A stretch of 64,000 nucleotides of DNA from Beroe forskalii (taxonomy: Eukaryota > Ctenophora > Nuda > Beroida > Beroidae). Below the pieces are notes generated by a model, which had not been told where the DNA came from, ran no database searches, and was given only the letters and a program-made list of their open reading frames with translations. Where the stretch lies: the NCBI GenBank assembly GCA_011033025.1, contig WFMF01000132.1:248001-312000 (forward strand), written 5' to 3'. Of this stretch, positions 10,333 to 22,200 are shown piece after piece. The stretch's first letter is position 1; each line of letters opens with the position of its first letter. A program made the position numbers and the translations under genes.

Positions 10333-12279
10333 ATAAGATGGGCTAAAAAATGGGTGGACTTAACTCCATGGCGGACCTGGGCCATGACCTGTGGACCCGC
10401 CAAGTGGTCCGCCGCTGACTCCACCAAAGTCCACCAGAAAAATTTTTGGTGGACTTTGGTGGACCAAGAAGGATTTTTCGAAACCCGCCAAGGAGTGGTG
10501 GGTCCGCTATGGTCCGCTCGGGCTCGTCAGCGCACTGGTGGACAGTCCACCGAAAAAAGTCCACCAAAAAAGTCCACCGTGGACTAAAATAATTGTGGAG
10601 GTAAGTCCGTCAAGGAGTCAGTGGACTCCACCGGCGGAGTCCACTGGCGGAGTCGATTCCACTGGCGGACTCCACCAGTGGAGTCCACTGGTGGATTCGA
10701 CTCCGCCAGTGGACTCGACTCCGCCAGTGGACTCCGCCGGTAAGTGCCCCATATAACTCTGGCTGAGTTACGTCATAGTCACGTGACTTGTCATCCAAAA
10801 TAAAATAAGTATTATATGCTTCAGAATCAGTGTGCACGTCGCCGGACTAGGTCGTCAGTTCCTCAGTTAAACGTAAAGATCAAGGGACACAAGTACATCG
10901 GATCGAGAACACTGGAACATGGGACAGGCACATCGGATCACTAGATCAAGAACACAGGAATATCAGTACAATAGATCAAGGGACACAAGTTCATCGGATC
11001 GAGAACACTGGAACATGGGACAGGCACATCAGATCACTAGATCAAGAACACAGGAACATCAGTACAATAGATCAAGGGACACAGGTACGTCGGATCATTG
11101 GATCGAGATCACTGGAACATCGGATCATTAGAATTTAGATCATGGAACACAGGTACGTCGGATCATTGGATCGAGATCACTGGAACATCGGATCATGGGA
11201 CACAGGTACGTCGGATCATTGGATCGAGAACACTGGAACATCAGATCATGGAACACAGGTACATCGGATCATTGGATCTAATGATCCGATGTTCCAGTGT
11301 TCTCGATCCAATGATCCGACGTACCTGTGTTCCATGATCCAATGATCCGACGTACCTGTGTTCCATGATCTAATGATCCGATGTTCCAGTGTTCTCGATC
11401 TAATGATCCGACGTACCTGTGTTCCATGATCTAATGATCCGACGTACCTGTGTTCCATGATCTAATGATCCGATCTTCCTGTGTTCTCGATCCAATGATC
11501 CGACGTACCTGTGTCCTTGATCTATTGTACTGATGTTCCTGTGTTCTTGATCTAGTGATCCGATGTGCCTGTCCCATGTTCCAGTGTTCTCGATCCAATG
11601 TACTTGTGTCCCTTGATCCATTGTACTGATGTTCCTGTGTTCTTGATCTAGTGATCCGATGTGCCTGTCCCATGTTCCAGTGTTCTTGATCCGATGTACT
11701 TGTGTCCCATGATCTTTACCTTTAACTGAGGAACTGACGACCTAGTCCGGCGACGTGCACACTGATTCTGAAGCATATAATACTTATTTTATTTTGGATG
11801 AAAAGTCACGTGACTATGACGTATCTCAGCCAGAGTTATATGGGACACTTACCTGGACTCCGCTGGTGGAGTTTTTGTCCACCGGTGGACTCCGCTGGTG
11901 GACTCCGCTGGTGGACTCCACCTGTGGACTCCGCTGGTGGACCAAAGTCCGCTGGTGGAGTCCACCTGCGGAGTCCACAGGTGGACAAAAACTCCGCGCT
12001 GGACTCCAATCCGCGGCGGACTTTTTTCCCTGGTGGACTTTTTTGGTGGACTTTTTCGGTGGACTGTCCACCAGTGCGCGGCGGAGCCCAAGCGGACCCG
12101 CAGCGGACCCACCACTCCGCGGCGGAGTTTCGAAAAGTCCGCTGCGGGTCCACCAAAGTCCACCAAAAAAATTTTCTGGTGGACTTTAGTGGAGTCCGCG
12201 GCGGACCCGCAGCGGGTCCACCGGGTCCGCAGCGGGTCCGCTGCGGAGTTGAGTCCACCCATTTTTTAGCCATAAGATG
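10333..12279. mobile_element. 1.93-kb foldback (palindromic) transposable element with 8-bp TSD
   Basis: The element occupies 10341-12271 and is flanked by a perfect direct repeat, ATAAGATG (10333-10340 and 12272-12279), the target-site duplication. Its ends are inverted repeats starting GGCTAAAAAATGGGTGGAC. Each arm has three layers in mirror order: about 400 bp rich in GTGGACTCC/GGAGTCCAC motifs; about 110 bp of unique sequence (for example GTCACGTGACT and CGCCGGACTAGGTCGTCAG at 10780-10860, mirrored at 11735-11815); and a GATC-rich minisatellite that reverses orientation near 11275. No transposase is encoded. An 8-bp TSD suggests mobilisation by a hAT- or MULE-like transposase, which is inference. 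A second copy starts at 63967. Confidence 0.93.
10870..11740. repeat. GATC-rich minisatellite with central orientation switch
   Basis: Units of about 30-45 bp built from GGATCATTGGATCGAGA, ACACTGGAACATC and GGGACACAGGTACGTC alternate. GATC occurs at unusual density. Orientation switches near 11275, making this the core of the palindrome. The many overlapping short frames on both strands are repeat artefacts. Confidence 0.9.
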
Positions 12280-13529
12280 TGGCTTGATGCTGCCACAATC
12301 TCATGGGAATTGCTTGAGAAATGAAAAAGTTGCAGTTCTGCAACTTCAGAAATTTTTCAGAAAATTTTGAGAAAAATGGAATTAACTGTAAAATGCCTTA
12401 CTCATATTTGAATTAAAAAGAATACTTTCTTCAAGACATCAATCTGCAAGACTTTTCTCCAACTCAGTACTTGAACTCCAACATGATCCCTTAAGGTAAT
12501 GCAATGTAGAGAGCAGCAGGATCCAAATGAGTCACACCAAGATGAGTGGTGTGCAGGCTTCTTCAGTCGAATACCTACCTCAGCTTTTGGGGTGTTTAAA
12601 TTGAGAGAGCTTTTTATGAGGTAGGCCCCCCAGCAGTCACCCCCTGGTACCAGGGTATAGCACCGTCAAGTGCAGTGACCACCAGCCTTAATTAAACTGA
12701 AACTTGCTCTTTGGTCTTTGTATGTACTCCAAGTATCAAGAAATTAAGTAACACACTTAGTGAAGAGAAGTAGTGGACCGGTGGATGCCTTACTCCTTCA
12801 TAAATCTTGCATTTCAAAAACACTTACCCAACTTTGACTCTTGACTACTTTTTATGTTTTTTGACTGGTTTGAAATAATCCATATCACATGAAAATTCAG
12901 ACTTTCTCGGTTCTAATGCTTTTTGAGTTTTTGGAATCGGCCAATCTTATCAAAAGTTATGGGCATTTGAACGATTGCAATTTTACAGTAGTTTCAGCTG
13001 AAATTCGCAAAATCACTTTTCTTTTTGAACGTTGTCTGTTGTTATACCTGCACTTCTAAAGTAAATATTATGCCCACTGTGCACACAATTCTGTCAATTG
13101 AGCAAACTGCACACCTACATGTCACAGTAGAACTTAGAAGAAGTGTGCAGTAAATTTTCTTGGCACTAAGAAATTGACCATTTCTAGCCTCTTTCAATGC
13201 CTTTCATATTTATTTCCTATTCATTTGTAATCTGTGGGCCTATGTATGATATGCTTTGTCATTTGCTATGCAAGAAAACTTTTGAATGAATTGTTTTAAG
13301 AATCAAAAGATTAAAATTTATTAAATACAATCATATTGAATTCAATTTGAGGCATGATTATGAACCTTACTGAGCTCTATCAACTTGAAAGAAATGGCTG
13401 ATTGTGCCTTATAATTCAGTTTATTGGGTTTCTGAGTTGCTCAATGTTGATAAGAAGTTGTTAAATTGCTATTGGAGCTTATAAAGATTGTTTATATTTG
13501 TGGACAAAAAGATAACTAAACTTTCTGTA
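12280..13529. other. no gene seen upstream of the secreted-protein gene
   Basis: AT-rich DNA without supported features. The last few hundred bases would include the promoter and 5' leader of the gene at 13530, but I see no convincing TATA box at the expected distance. Confidence 0.5.
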
Positions 13530-16500
13530 ATGGTATTTCTGGTGTTCATAATTGGATTATTGCCATATTTTGCAAGTTTTGGCATTATCAACGCTTCATC
13601 AGATGGGTTTCCTTCAATTCCTGAATGTTTCAAAACCAGAATATCAGGCAAAATGAAGAAAAAAGAAATCACATCATTTTTTATTGATCAATATTACTGT
13701 AACTCCTCAAAAAAGATAATTGGAAGAACTGTGTTCAGTTCAGACACAGAACTGGCAGGTTATATTTATGATGAAGTAAGAAATCATTCATTAAGATTCA
13801 ATAGTACTCATTGCTCAATGAGTCCAATTGAAAAAGGGCACTATGAGCCATTTGAATTCAACTCAAATGCTGACAGCTTTGTACCTTTGATAGATGTGCT
13901 ACTTGCATTTCAGGTTAGAAATCTAATTAAATTGTTTCAACTTTAATTTACTTCAGTTACAATCCTCTTATTAGATCTAATATCCATGTAACCACATTAT
14001 AAATACTAATATCACCTCTCTTTTCAGAACAAGTCAATGATTTCAAGTTCCACATTGATCACTGAAGATGGTGTGGAGAAGACAGTGTTTGTTCATGATG
14101 CTGATCCTTCATCTCCCTATCCTTATGCCATTGCTGCTTCTGTTGACAATGATTGTAAGTGTACTTCCCGACACTGTTTGCCTAAAGAAGATTAGAATGC
14201 ACTGAGTAAATCAAATCTTAAGCTATACGAAAATATCAATCAGTGCAGAGAGAATTACAGTGGCGTGTTGAACTCCTACAACCTTACATGCGCAGCTTTT
14301 CCATACGTGGCATAATCGTATGTGCTGCTCACTGCCTGTAATTACCAGGCAGTTAGCCATGCACGATTACGCTGGGCATGGAAAGGCCACACACATGCCC
14401 CTGTTAATTTCACAACCATATCAAGGAAGTTCCAAACTAAGTCCCACTTCTAAGTCAGGAATTAAATCAAATTTAACAATTTTGTGTCACACTTCATGGA
14501 GTTCCTGACGAAGAGATATTTTTTCAAAATTGAAATTCCATAGTAATGACACATCTTTATTATTCTTATCCCCATTTCTTAACAAGGTCAAAATCAGAGT
14601 GTATGGTAGCTTACGAAATTATTATCAAGGTTCTGTTGCTCATTCATGAACATCAAGACAAGTATAACTATGTATTATGGAAACGTAATTAAACGTCAAT
14701 AATTTCTTAATAACAAAGTATCAAAACAACAGATTAATTAAGTAATGTTTCAATACATTCTACATACCATGTTCACACATGAACTAAACACATTTTACAT
14801 TTCAGTGGGTCAGATAGATCATGTGATAATAACAGAAGTGGGTGCCCCCGGAATAGGGAATGACACAATTCGGGTTATCATGAGGTACGATGACATCATT
14901 CCCATAACAGACCCTGACAGCATTGTCACACCACCTCACGATGTCCTGTGCAAGGCTGACCACAAGGTGAGTTGATTGTTTCTTGTGAACCATTGTCCAT
15001 TACGATTTATTGATACATGCGTTCTATGTCTAAAGTCTATAATCAGAATATCACTCCAAGATTGTCACCATGGTTTCTTATTAAGCTGTGGGCATGACCA
15101 GCTTCTAAGACTTTCCAATCATGTTTGTCAATCAAATCGAAAACGTGCACTGCAATTGTTCACCAGTTCATCTGGACTGTAGCTAGTAACAATCCTTGTT
15201 GCAGGTTGATATGCCCCAACTTGGGGCCTTCTACTCTCTGGAAGTCAGGTTTCTCAGTGAATACTACAAGAAGCAGGAGTCCCTCGGCCTGGTCAAGGTT
15301 AGGAAACGACTGGTTAACCGAACCAAAACCGGTTAACCGGTCGTTCGCTAGTAGAGGTTTGTATGTTGCCAAAATTCAGGAATTTCGCCGTTTTATTACT
15401 ATTCAATATCTAGCTTAATAGTTATCATTGTGATGGAGTTATATAGCAATGATAGTCACATCTTTGTTTTTTAATCCCAGAGGTTCCTTGGTTTGACGTT
15501 CTCTCCTTCAGTTAGCTGAGTACGTATACGATAAAGAGGTCAGTATCACGTTCCATGCCAACACAGACCAGCACGTCCATAGGACGAGCATAGTACATGA
15601 CTACAGGAGTGGGTCTGGGGTCCTGATTAACAGGGACATGGATATCTGTCATCACTACGACATCAACACGGGGGCCGACCTGCCGGGCAAGGTATAACAA
15701 TCAACTGCTTAAGTCTTATCTATACAACAAATAACAATAACCTTTAAAAGCTGATGAGCTAAGTAGGGTCTGATGATGGACCACTGAGGAGCCTAGTTAT
15801 GAGGAAAAGGCCATTTTAGTTAGTAAAATTATATAATGTGACCTAGCATTATAAGATGATACAAACAAGTCTGGAAGGGATAAGGTACCATATGTATGTA
15901 GGGCGAAAAAGGCCGATTTTGATGAGCTCAAATTACAAAGGATGGCGAAAATAGATCGTGTTATATTTTCGAAAATCTCCGGTATGGATATATTGATATG
16001 CATCCATTTTTCAAGTGTTCAGAAAGCAGAAAACCCATATGAAATGTTAACTTTCAGATGGAACAGTTCAAGTCGGAGATTCTCAATGAAATGCATTTCT
16101 TCGAGAAGAAATACTTCGTTCACTTTTGGCAGGTTTGTAGCTTCTCTTGATCCCTTGTTAATTTTGATCAAATGTCTGATATCGTATTATTAAATTTATT
16201 AATTGAGTAGGTATGTCTAAGGCTGTCAAGAATCCAGAACTTAAATCTGTCTTTCGTATTCTAGAATATCGTAGAAGATATATTGATGATCAAAAACAAC
16301 AAAATTTAGAGGAAAAGCGCGAAATAAAGTGCCACACACTATGTTTGCCACATTCTCGAGTGTCGAGTGGGGCAGTCGCAAATAATTTGTGATTTCGCGT
16401 GGGGCGCGAATATCTGAAAGTGATGCTTGCGGCGCGCGATAAATTTAATAAAATTAATCAAAAACAAAATTATTGAAAACAGACAGAATGAAAACAGACA

Positions 16501-16727
16501 GAACGCGATCGATCTACCCTTCAGTCAGGATTGTCCTTCATAATCCATATTCCATGGGTTTTGTATGATAATGAGCTTCATGTATGATACCTTCAGGTGT
16601 TAGAAATGATGAAGAACACTTCGATAGCATGGGAGTACCAAGGAAAACAGATCATCGACTCCACTACCTGCAACGTTTGGGCTTACCCCTTACTCAACAC
16701 TTGGATTGCCAATGTGGCCTTTTCTGA
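13530..16727 (+). CDS. secreted/lumenal protein, seven exons, possibly LolA-like domain protein (3' end not found)
   Basis: Seven exons with canonical splice sites join in phase: 13530-13913, 14028-14154, 14806-14966, 15205-15297, 15512-15691, 16058-16132 and 16597-16727. The ATG at 13530 starts a signal peptide (hydrophobic core VFLVFIIGLLPYFASF). An extracellular-type sequence follows, with scattered cysteines and N-glycosylation sequons (NSS, NHS, NST, NKS, NDT, NTS). The N-terminal FPSIPECFKTRIS, then SFFIDQYYC and a later cysteine, resembles invertebrate LolA-like domain proteins by pattern only. The last exon ends at GA before GTAAGT. If unspliced, TAA would stop translation there. No following exon was recognised in the window, so the gene either continues beyond an intron filled with mobile DNA or ends at that TAA. 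Function unknown. Confidence 0.8.
14296..14390. repeat. hairpin MITE-like repeat in intron 2
   Basis: CTTTTCCATACGTGGCATAA is mirrored by GCTGGGCATGGAAAGG about 60 bp on, with an inner pair CTGCCTGTAATTACCAGGCAG at the centre. It lies wholly inside intron 2 of the secreted-protein gene. Confidence 0.65.
15303..15346. repeat. short hairpin at start of intron 4
   Basis: AACGACTGGTTAACCG and CGGTTAACCGGTCGTT form an imperfect inverted repeat separated by about 10 bases, a few bases after the exon 4 donor at 15298. Any effect on splicing is speculation. Confidence 0.6.
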
Positions 16728-16855
16728 GTAAGTTTGTTTTTATTTACACTCTTCCCATGTCCTTATTTTGGTAGCATCATGCCAATTCACCAATCTCTAC
16801 ATCCATACAAAAGCGTTTGACCTGCGTGATTTAGCCTCACTGAATTTGAGGTAGT

Positions 16856-16890
16856 GTAGAAATAGAAATAGAAATAGAAATAGAAATATT
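16856..16890. repeat. (GAAATA)n microsatellite
   Basis: Five perfect tandem copies of the hexamer GAAATA. Confidence 0.9.
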
Positions 16891-17040
16891 ACAATGTCAA
16901 ATTACAATATCGTAATGTCAGACATAAAATCATAGAAATAATAATAGATAAACATTTCCTGGTCAGGAAATTTTGTCGCTCAATGCTCTGTCAACATCAC
17001 AAGCTTCAAAATGCTAGAAATGCTTGGCTGCAAAATGTTT

Positions 17041-17331
17041 TCAAGATTTCGCGCCACCAGCTTGATTAAACAATTTACTGTTATTGTTTTTCGCTTTTGA
17101 AGATGGCAATGAGTTGAAATATTGCGCGAGTACCCCAGGTGCAGGTGCCAGTGCAGGCGCCGGTGCAGGTGCTGTCTGTGTGCGGGTTGTGGGTAGGTCA
17201 CTACACCAGACACTGCCTCTGGAAATGTAGAAGTGTTTCTCGGGTGTGGCGTTCTTCTTTGCTTTCATCAGCTCTACCAGCTTCTTCCGCTCCATTCTCT
17301 CCTCGAGGGTCAAGTCGGGTGCTATGAACAC
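17041..17331 (-). pseudogene. C-terminal fragment of a LINE ORF1 protein
   Basis: The frame begins IAPDLTLEERMERKKLVE and continues to EKHFYISRGSVW. This is the conserved C-terminal pattern of nucleic-acid-binding ORF1 proteins of non-LTR elements. The same pattern occurs in the fuller ORF1 at 22996-23895 (LSPDRSYEQRTEHRTLVEDL and HFIRNGTV). A proline/alanine repeat (TAPAPAPALAPAPG) follows. The N-terminal coiled coil and central domain are absent upstream (above 17331), so this is a truncated copy. It lies downstream of the secreted-protein gene, possibly in its last intron. Confidence 0.7.
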
Positions 17332-17339
17332 GTTAGTGT

Positions 17340-18055
17340 ATACATGACAAAATTCCAGGTAGACGGTAGTGTAGCTTCAAGCTATGTTCAATGGACCAAA
17401 TTAATTCCTTAATGAACGTATTATGACATTCTGTCATTCAAACTTTACGCCATAATTAGAGAATATAATCCTAACTATTCACATTCCCTGCCCCACCCGT
17501 CTGACGCCTTCACTGTCTAATGATGCGGAGCAGCGTTGAAATTTGAGCGGATCAAATGACCTGCCTACATCATAGATTTGGATAAATGACACTCAATGTT
17601 CATGACTGAGTTGATTCACCCAATCAGACAACAATCTCATCTAGTTTTCATGCTCTTATTAGGTTCTAATCACATCAATTTAGCCTCATCACAGCTGATG
17701 GCTAATTTGAGAACAGGCAATTTAATCCTATTACCGATAACAATGCAAGACGGTGGACGGCTTCCAGATCCTATATATACCTGCCACTTCAGTGCTCATT
17801 ATGCTTTAATTAGCAAAACTGCCTCTTTACGTTATTTCCACCAATTGTTTTAGTTTCGATACATAAAAAAGGTATTTGGAAGCCTGGGTGCTGGCCACTA
17901 GATGATCGCAGCACCAGCTAGTTTTGAAATATCCGTTTTTTGTGCAACTTTCAATTAATATTCTAAACACTAATTTAAGAGTTCATCCTTGATCATAGAT
18001 TAAGTTGACTAAGATTCCCTAAGATTTTGACCGTCCTAACATTGGAGATCCTACC
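17340..18055. other. no gene seen
   Basis: AT-rich sequence without a recognisable feature between the LINE fragment and the decayed HMGXB3-like copy. Confidence 0.45.
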
Positions 18056-18059
18056 TTAA

Positions 18060-19572
18060 AACAACAGATGTAATTTTGAGCTTTGTTTTCTGTGAACAAA
18101 GTGCTGTCCTCAGAGTTTTTTTTTGGGAAAATTCATTTTTCCATTCTTCTTAACTTTGTTTTGTGATTGTGGCTGGGTCTTCATAACCAATGCTACCGGA
18201 ATGAGCGTGTCATTTATTAGTATTTATTATTCTAGCAAGAAAATGTTTATTTCACCGTTGCTGCCTGAACTCAAAAGAGTTTTGAGGCATTTTTCCCGTT
18301 TGCTACCAAGCTCAACGTCTACAACCCGAGCAATACGATGAAGATGGTTGTTTGCTAGCACTTGCGTCATTTTGTTGTGCTGTGAATAACCGATTCGTTG
18401 ATACAGAACAGTGGTTACAGGAAGGCTTCGTCCATAATGTTATTTCTGTGTTGGAACAATAGCCTATCTGTTTCCCTGAATCAGTGTTCAGGGATAGACT
18501 GGACCGACCAGAAATCTCGTACTCAGTAGAGATATGCACTGAGGACGAGATAACTGCGTACCGGAAGTCGGTGGCGGCGTCCGAGTTCGAGAAGGCTTCT
18601 TCGTATCCTCGTGGATATGAAGAAGCCTGTCCAGTATCCCGAGCCGGACATTGTGAATGACGTGATTAGCAGTGATAGTAGCAGCAGTAGTGGTGATAGT
18701 GATTTTGATATACCGTTGAGAAAACGGGTATGTTTTTCTTTGGGGAGTGTAACCAACGCACGAAGCGGCCGCAAGGCAAAAACTGAATCCAGTGCACACT
18801 CTATTACCATACGGAATTCATACGAGAAAAAATCGCGATCGCGAACTACCATGAATAAAAGTCGTAATTCCAAGTCTTCCAATCATGACATCCCCTTAGA
18901 AAATAGATTTTCAGTTCTCAGTGCACTGCCCGGAGGAGATAATGTAGGTTCTGGCATGAAAAAACAAAATTCACGTAGTAGTAAGTGTAAAGCCAAAGGC
19001 AACGAGTGTAAAGGTACGGTTTTGCCGGACGTTAGCATTCCTGATGTAGATTCCCGGGAGCTATCGGACGGCGAACTAGGTCTAGGTATGTCACAGGGTG
19101 AAATAGGTACAGGCAAGTCTCAGAGTAAAGACAAGCCGTGTAAAGGTACGGTTTTGCCGGACGTTAGCATAGATTCCCGGGGCTATCGGATCTGAAATTT
19201 AGGCACCTGGTATACCCAAATGTTGATCACCATTTAGCGATAGTAGTTATATAAGAAAAGGATCCAAAAAAGCGATGCTGCCAAGCATTACAAGTCATTG
19301 AAGGAACTTGATATGTCGACTTATTTTTTTAAATGTGGATATTTTCCAGTAATGTTAGTATTCGATGCTATACGTGTGATCTCAAGTCTGGTGATATATT
19401 TTCTACGATAAACTTTGATGATTTGTACCATGATGATGCATGTTTGGTTGATGTCCGTTTGCGGGTGAAGATCTTTCTGTCCACACGCTTAAGACATCCG
19501 GAGTTAAGCCTCACCGTGTCTCCTTATGTGAGCAAGTGTAATAAGTCTCTCAATGCACCATTCTCAAGTTGA
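18060..19572 (+). pseudogene. decayed, internally deleted copy of the SWIM/HMGXB3-like (KDZ-associated) gene
   Basis: This plus-strand copy is the degenerate paralogue of the minus-strand gene at 26180-29786. Pieces in shifting frames match its N-terminal half: YDEDGCLLALASF near 18335, DRLDRPEISYSVEICTEDE near 18500, then a clean frame from 18611 with VQYPEPDIVNDVISSDSSSS and the CKGTVLPDVSIPDVDSREL linker repeat. At about 19200-19265 the whole cysteine-rich centre, including the SWIM finger, is missing. Sequence resumes with AAKHYKSLKELDMS and CGYFPVMLVFDAI (equivalent to NAAKHYLSLKELDMSSHCLK in the other copy) in broken frames to about 19572. It cannot encode the full protein. Its uninterrupted linker at 18920-19020 shows what the longer copy has lost. 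Confidence 0.88.
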
Positions 19573-19719
19573 ACATTGCTTCACTTTGAGAAGGACATAA
19601 CAGACAGTTTGATTTTCACCGAATTTTTAAACAGGTGGAAGTTATCAGATAGACGTCTTAAAGTATTAAACTTTTTATGTCTTAAATTTCGCTTTACTCG
19701 TCCTTTAAAATAACAGATG

Positions 19720-19825
19720 TACTTTTGAGCTTTGTTTTCTGTGAACGAAAATGCATTTTTTCGTTCTTCTCAACTTTGTGTTTTTGGTTGTGGCTGGGTC
19801 TTCATAAACAATGCTACTGTAATAC
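19720..19825 (+). pseudogene. short fragment of a further copy of the same gene
   Basis: GAGCTTTGTTTTCTGTGAAC and GGTTGTGGCTGGGTCTTCAT repeat the 5' part seen at 18078-18185. A second plus-strand copy therefore starts here and breaks off after about 105 bp. Confidence 0.75.
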
Positions 19826-20042
19826 AGAGGCATTATAACTTAATTTCGGTAGAGGGTGGCAAACCCCTCTACATGGTGATTGGTGCGTTCTAATACGCCA
19901 CGTCAGGAGTGTTCACCTAGATGCGTGACAGCACTCACGCGATGCTATTGTTTTACCTAAGTTTCTTATTCACTACTCAGTTCTACTTTCATCCACCAAG
20001 TTACTAGTCTCTTATTCGGTACTCGGGGTAGTACAACACGTA

Positions 20043-20414
20043 GTGGCCTCGGTGGGAAACGAACTCACGCCCTTTCGAACTCTCTTCACACCATCTATTC
20101 TAAGGAAGCTCTACGACTATTCCTACTTGATCTGTGGAGGGAAGTACCAGACCCTATCCACTTCAAGAACATTACCAACTGCAGACAGATCCACCTGGAT
20201 AACTCCCGAGGGCTTCGAGATACGACAGAGGGTATGCTTCTACCGAGACGAATTCCTACTTGCATTAGAGATTAGTGGTTCTGAGGAGGCTGTAACCTGT
20301 GCTTGTGAGAAGTTTTCGCGACAGCTGGACCGGTGGGTAGCGGAACTCTCGTCACATGCTCATACCGTCTTCTTGCACATACCGTTGTGGGCAAGAAGAC
20401 GAAGGTATAGGTAA
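20043..20414 (+). CDS. unrecognised ORF, member of a local coding family
   Basis: Unrecognised product. The frame includes RVCFYRDEFLLALEISGSEE and FSRQLDRWVAELSS. The last motif resembles FAANLDQWLDDLEQFP in the frame at 24017-24241 and IRQWLEDLSS near 22139, so three diverged members of a local family appear between 20 and 24.3 kb. No reliable ATG was found (the frame opens with GTG), so this may be an exon or a fragment. Immediately 3' it runs into the glycine/lysine linker repeats typical of the HMGXB3-like gene. No function can be assigned. Confidence 0.4.
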   Translation: MASVGNELTPFRTLFTPSILRKLYDYSYLICGGKYQTLSTSRTLPTADRSTWITPEGFEIRQRVCFYRDEFLLALEISGSEEAVTCACEKFSRQLDRWVAELSSHAHTVFLHIPLWARRRRYR

Positions 20415-21240
20415 GTCTAAGGTTAAGATAAGAGGTTGTAAAGGCAAGGACTATACAGCTACGGTTTTGCCGGATGATAGTACGGTTAAAGGTAGTACGG
20501 TTAAAAGTAAAGGTGAGGAACTTGTTTCACTTGATGATAGCAATCATGATGCAGTTACCCGGTCAAGTTCTCATTACGTGGCACCAACCAATACTTGCCG
20601 GTTATATTATAATGTCAAGGAGTGCAGATGATGGCGAGGGCTACGAGTTTAAATTCTTGCGAAGAATGCCTGTGAAAACCCCTTCAGATACCAAGATCCT
20701 TTTCTACTATCCTGACGAAGATGACATCACACCATCAATGAAGCACAAATTGTACTTACTTTTCCTCTCCCTGAGATAACAGAGGCCAGAAAGCGGCAAT
20801 AAAGCATCATCTCACTTGAACACAGTAGACTAAATGACTTTCAGCCGATTTACCTGATGTAAATTCCCGGGGGCTATCAGAAGATAGGCAAGGTTCAGGT
20901 AAGTCACAGGGAGCATCAGGGGTCAGGTGTAAAGGTAAAAGCCTTGTCTTGTCAGACGGTAGCAGTCCTGATGTAAATTCCCGGGGGCTATCAGAAGATA
21001 AGCAAGGTTTGTAAAGTCACAGGGTGCATCAGGGGTCAGGAGTAAAGGTAAAAGCCTTGTCTTGTCAGATGATAGCAGTCCTGATGTAAATTTCCGGGGG
21101 CTATCGGAAGATAAGCAAGGTTCAGGTAAGTCACAGGGTAAAATAGGTACAGGTAAGTCTCAGGGTAAAATTGATGAGTGTAAAGGGAAGGACTGTAAAG
21201 GTACGGTTTTGCCGGATGATAGCAATCCTGCTGCCACTGC
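20400..21240 (+). repeat. tandem repeats of the CKG/LPDDS linker, third location of the family
   Basis: Several copies of a unit of about 117-130 bp encode variants of PDVNSRGLSEDKQGSGKSQG and CKGKDCKGTVLPDDS, with frame breaks. They match the 132-bp linker repeats of the minus-strand gene at 28225-28800 and the plus-strand copy at 18960-19190. The neighbouring globular domains of that gene are not found here, so the repeat has spread or been left behind on its own. Confidence 0.75.
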
Positions 21241-21246
21241 TGCCCC

Positions 21247-22200
21247 TGTTCGCGACACTGAAGAAACCAGGTGATCAGCCCCTTCCTCGTTGGGTCTTCA
21301 CGGCAGAGGAAGTCCTCCTTGCAGCAGGAAACTGCTGCAGTCAGCGTCCTGTGGTGTATATCCCCCAGTGTATTTCATATTTTATGATGTGGAATAAAGA
21401 GTCACATTATGAATGAATTTCAATAGTGTATGTGATAATGTGACAGTTTGTTATCTTTTGCGATAAGGATAATTGAGTGCCTATTGAATGTAATATTTTA
21501 TTCTCATTTACCGTTTAGCATCGTGGGGTTTGCGAGCCCTTTGCCCCCCTTTGACTTTTTCACTATAACCTGATGTCTCACTTGTCCTGATGTTTCCTAT
21601 GTCCTTAATCCGCTTCCTTGGTCCTATTACCCTTCCTGAGTCCTACTTTACCTTCCTACAAACCCCACACCACGCCCTCCTCAACTTTTTCACTACTTTA
21701 ATCCCATTTCCTGGAGGAAGTCAACTGTTTGCTGCGCTGTTTGCTACCCTGAGGAAACCAGACGTTCAGCCTCTTACTCGACGGGTGTTCACGGCGGAGG
21801 AAGTACTGCTTGCAGCAGGACACTGCTGGAGCCAGCGCCCCGAAGCTCATTTCCTGGAGGAGGTCAACCTCTCGAAACTGAACGACGCCGATTTGTCAAT
21901 CTGGTCCTCTCCGGTAGGTCAGGAGCTCCTTGCCCGTATTGAAGTCCCCAGGATGTCCTTCATGAAGCACCTGAAGGCTTGCAGTGGTCCCGACGAAGTA
22001 CGTCTTGTAGTGCTTACCTTCCAGGCGGCACTTGACTTCAAGTGGTAGAACTGGACAAGTACATCCGATCCAGTCTCACAGGCAAAGCTAAATCGGGAAC
22101 TTTGCTGCACTACAAGCATCGCTTGGCCGGACAGAGTATCAGGCAGTGGTTGGAAGACCTGTCCTCCAACACCACCCGAACTACCCTGCTGGAGATCCGA
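21247..22200 (+). pseudogene. duplicated fragments of an unrecognised protein
   Basis: A stretch of about 100 bp at 21247-21350 (FATLKKPGDQPLPR then VFTAEEVLLAAGNCCSQRP) is repeated directly at 21738-21842 (FATLRKPDVQPLTRRVFTAE then EVLLAAGHCWSQRP). The second copy continues for another 60 residues, with EEVNLSKLNDADLSIWSS and FMKHLKACSGPDEVRLVV, to a stop at 22046. In another frame it then gives VELDKYIRSSLTGKAKSG and SIRQWLEDLSS. The last motif links it to the frames at 20043 and 24017. The product is unrecognised; the frame break suggests decay. Confidence 0.45.

Noticed and set aside
10919-12370. Many overlapping 70-190-codon frames on both strands
   Set aside because: All lie in the palindromic element and mirror each other across its centre; the composition is that of the repeats.
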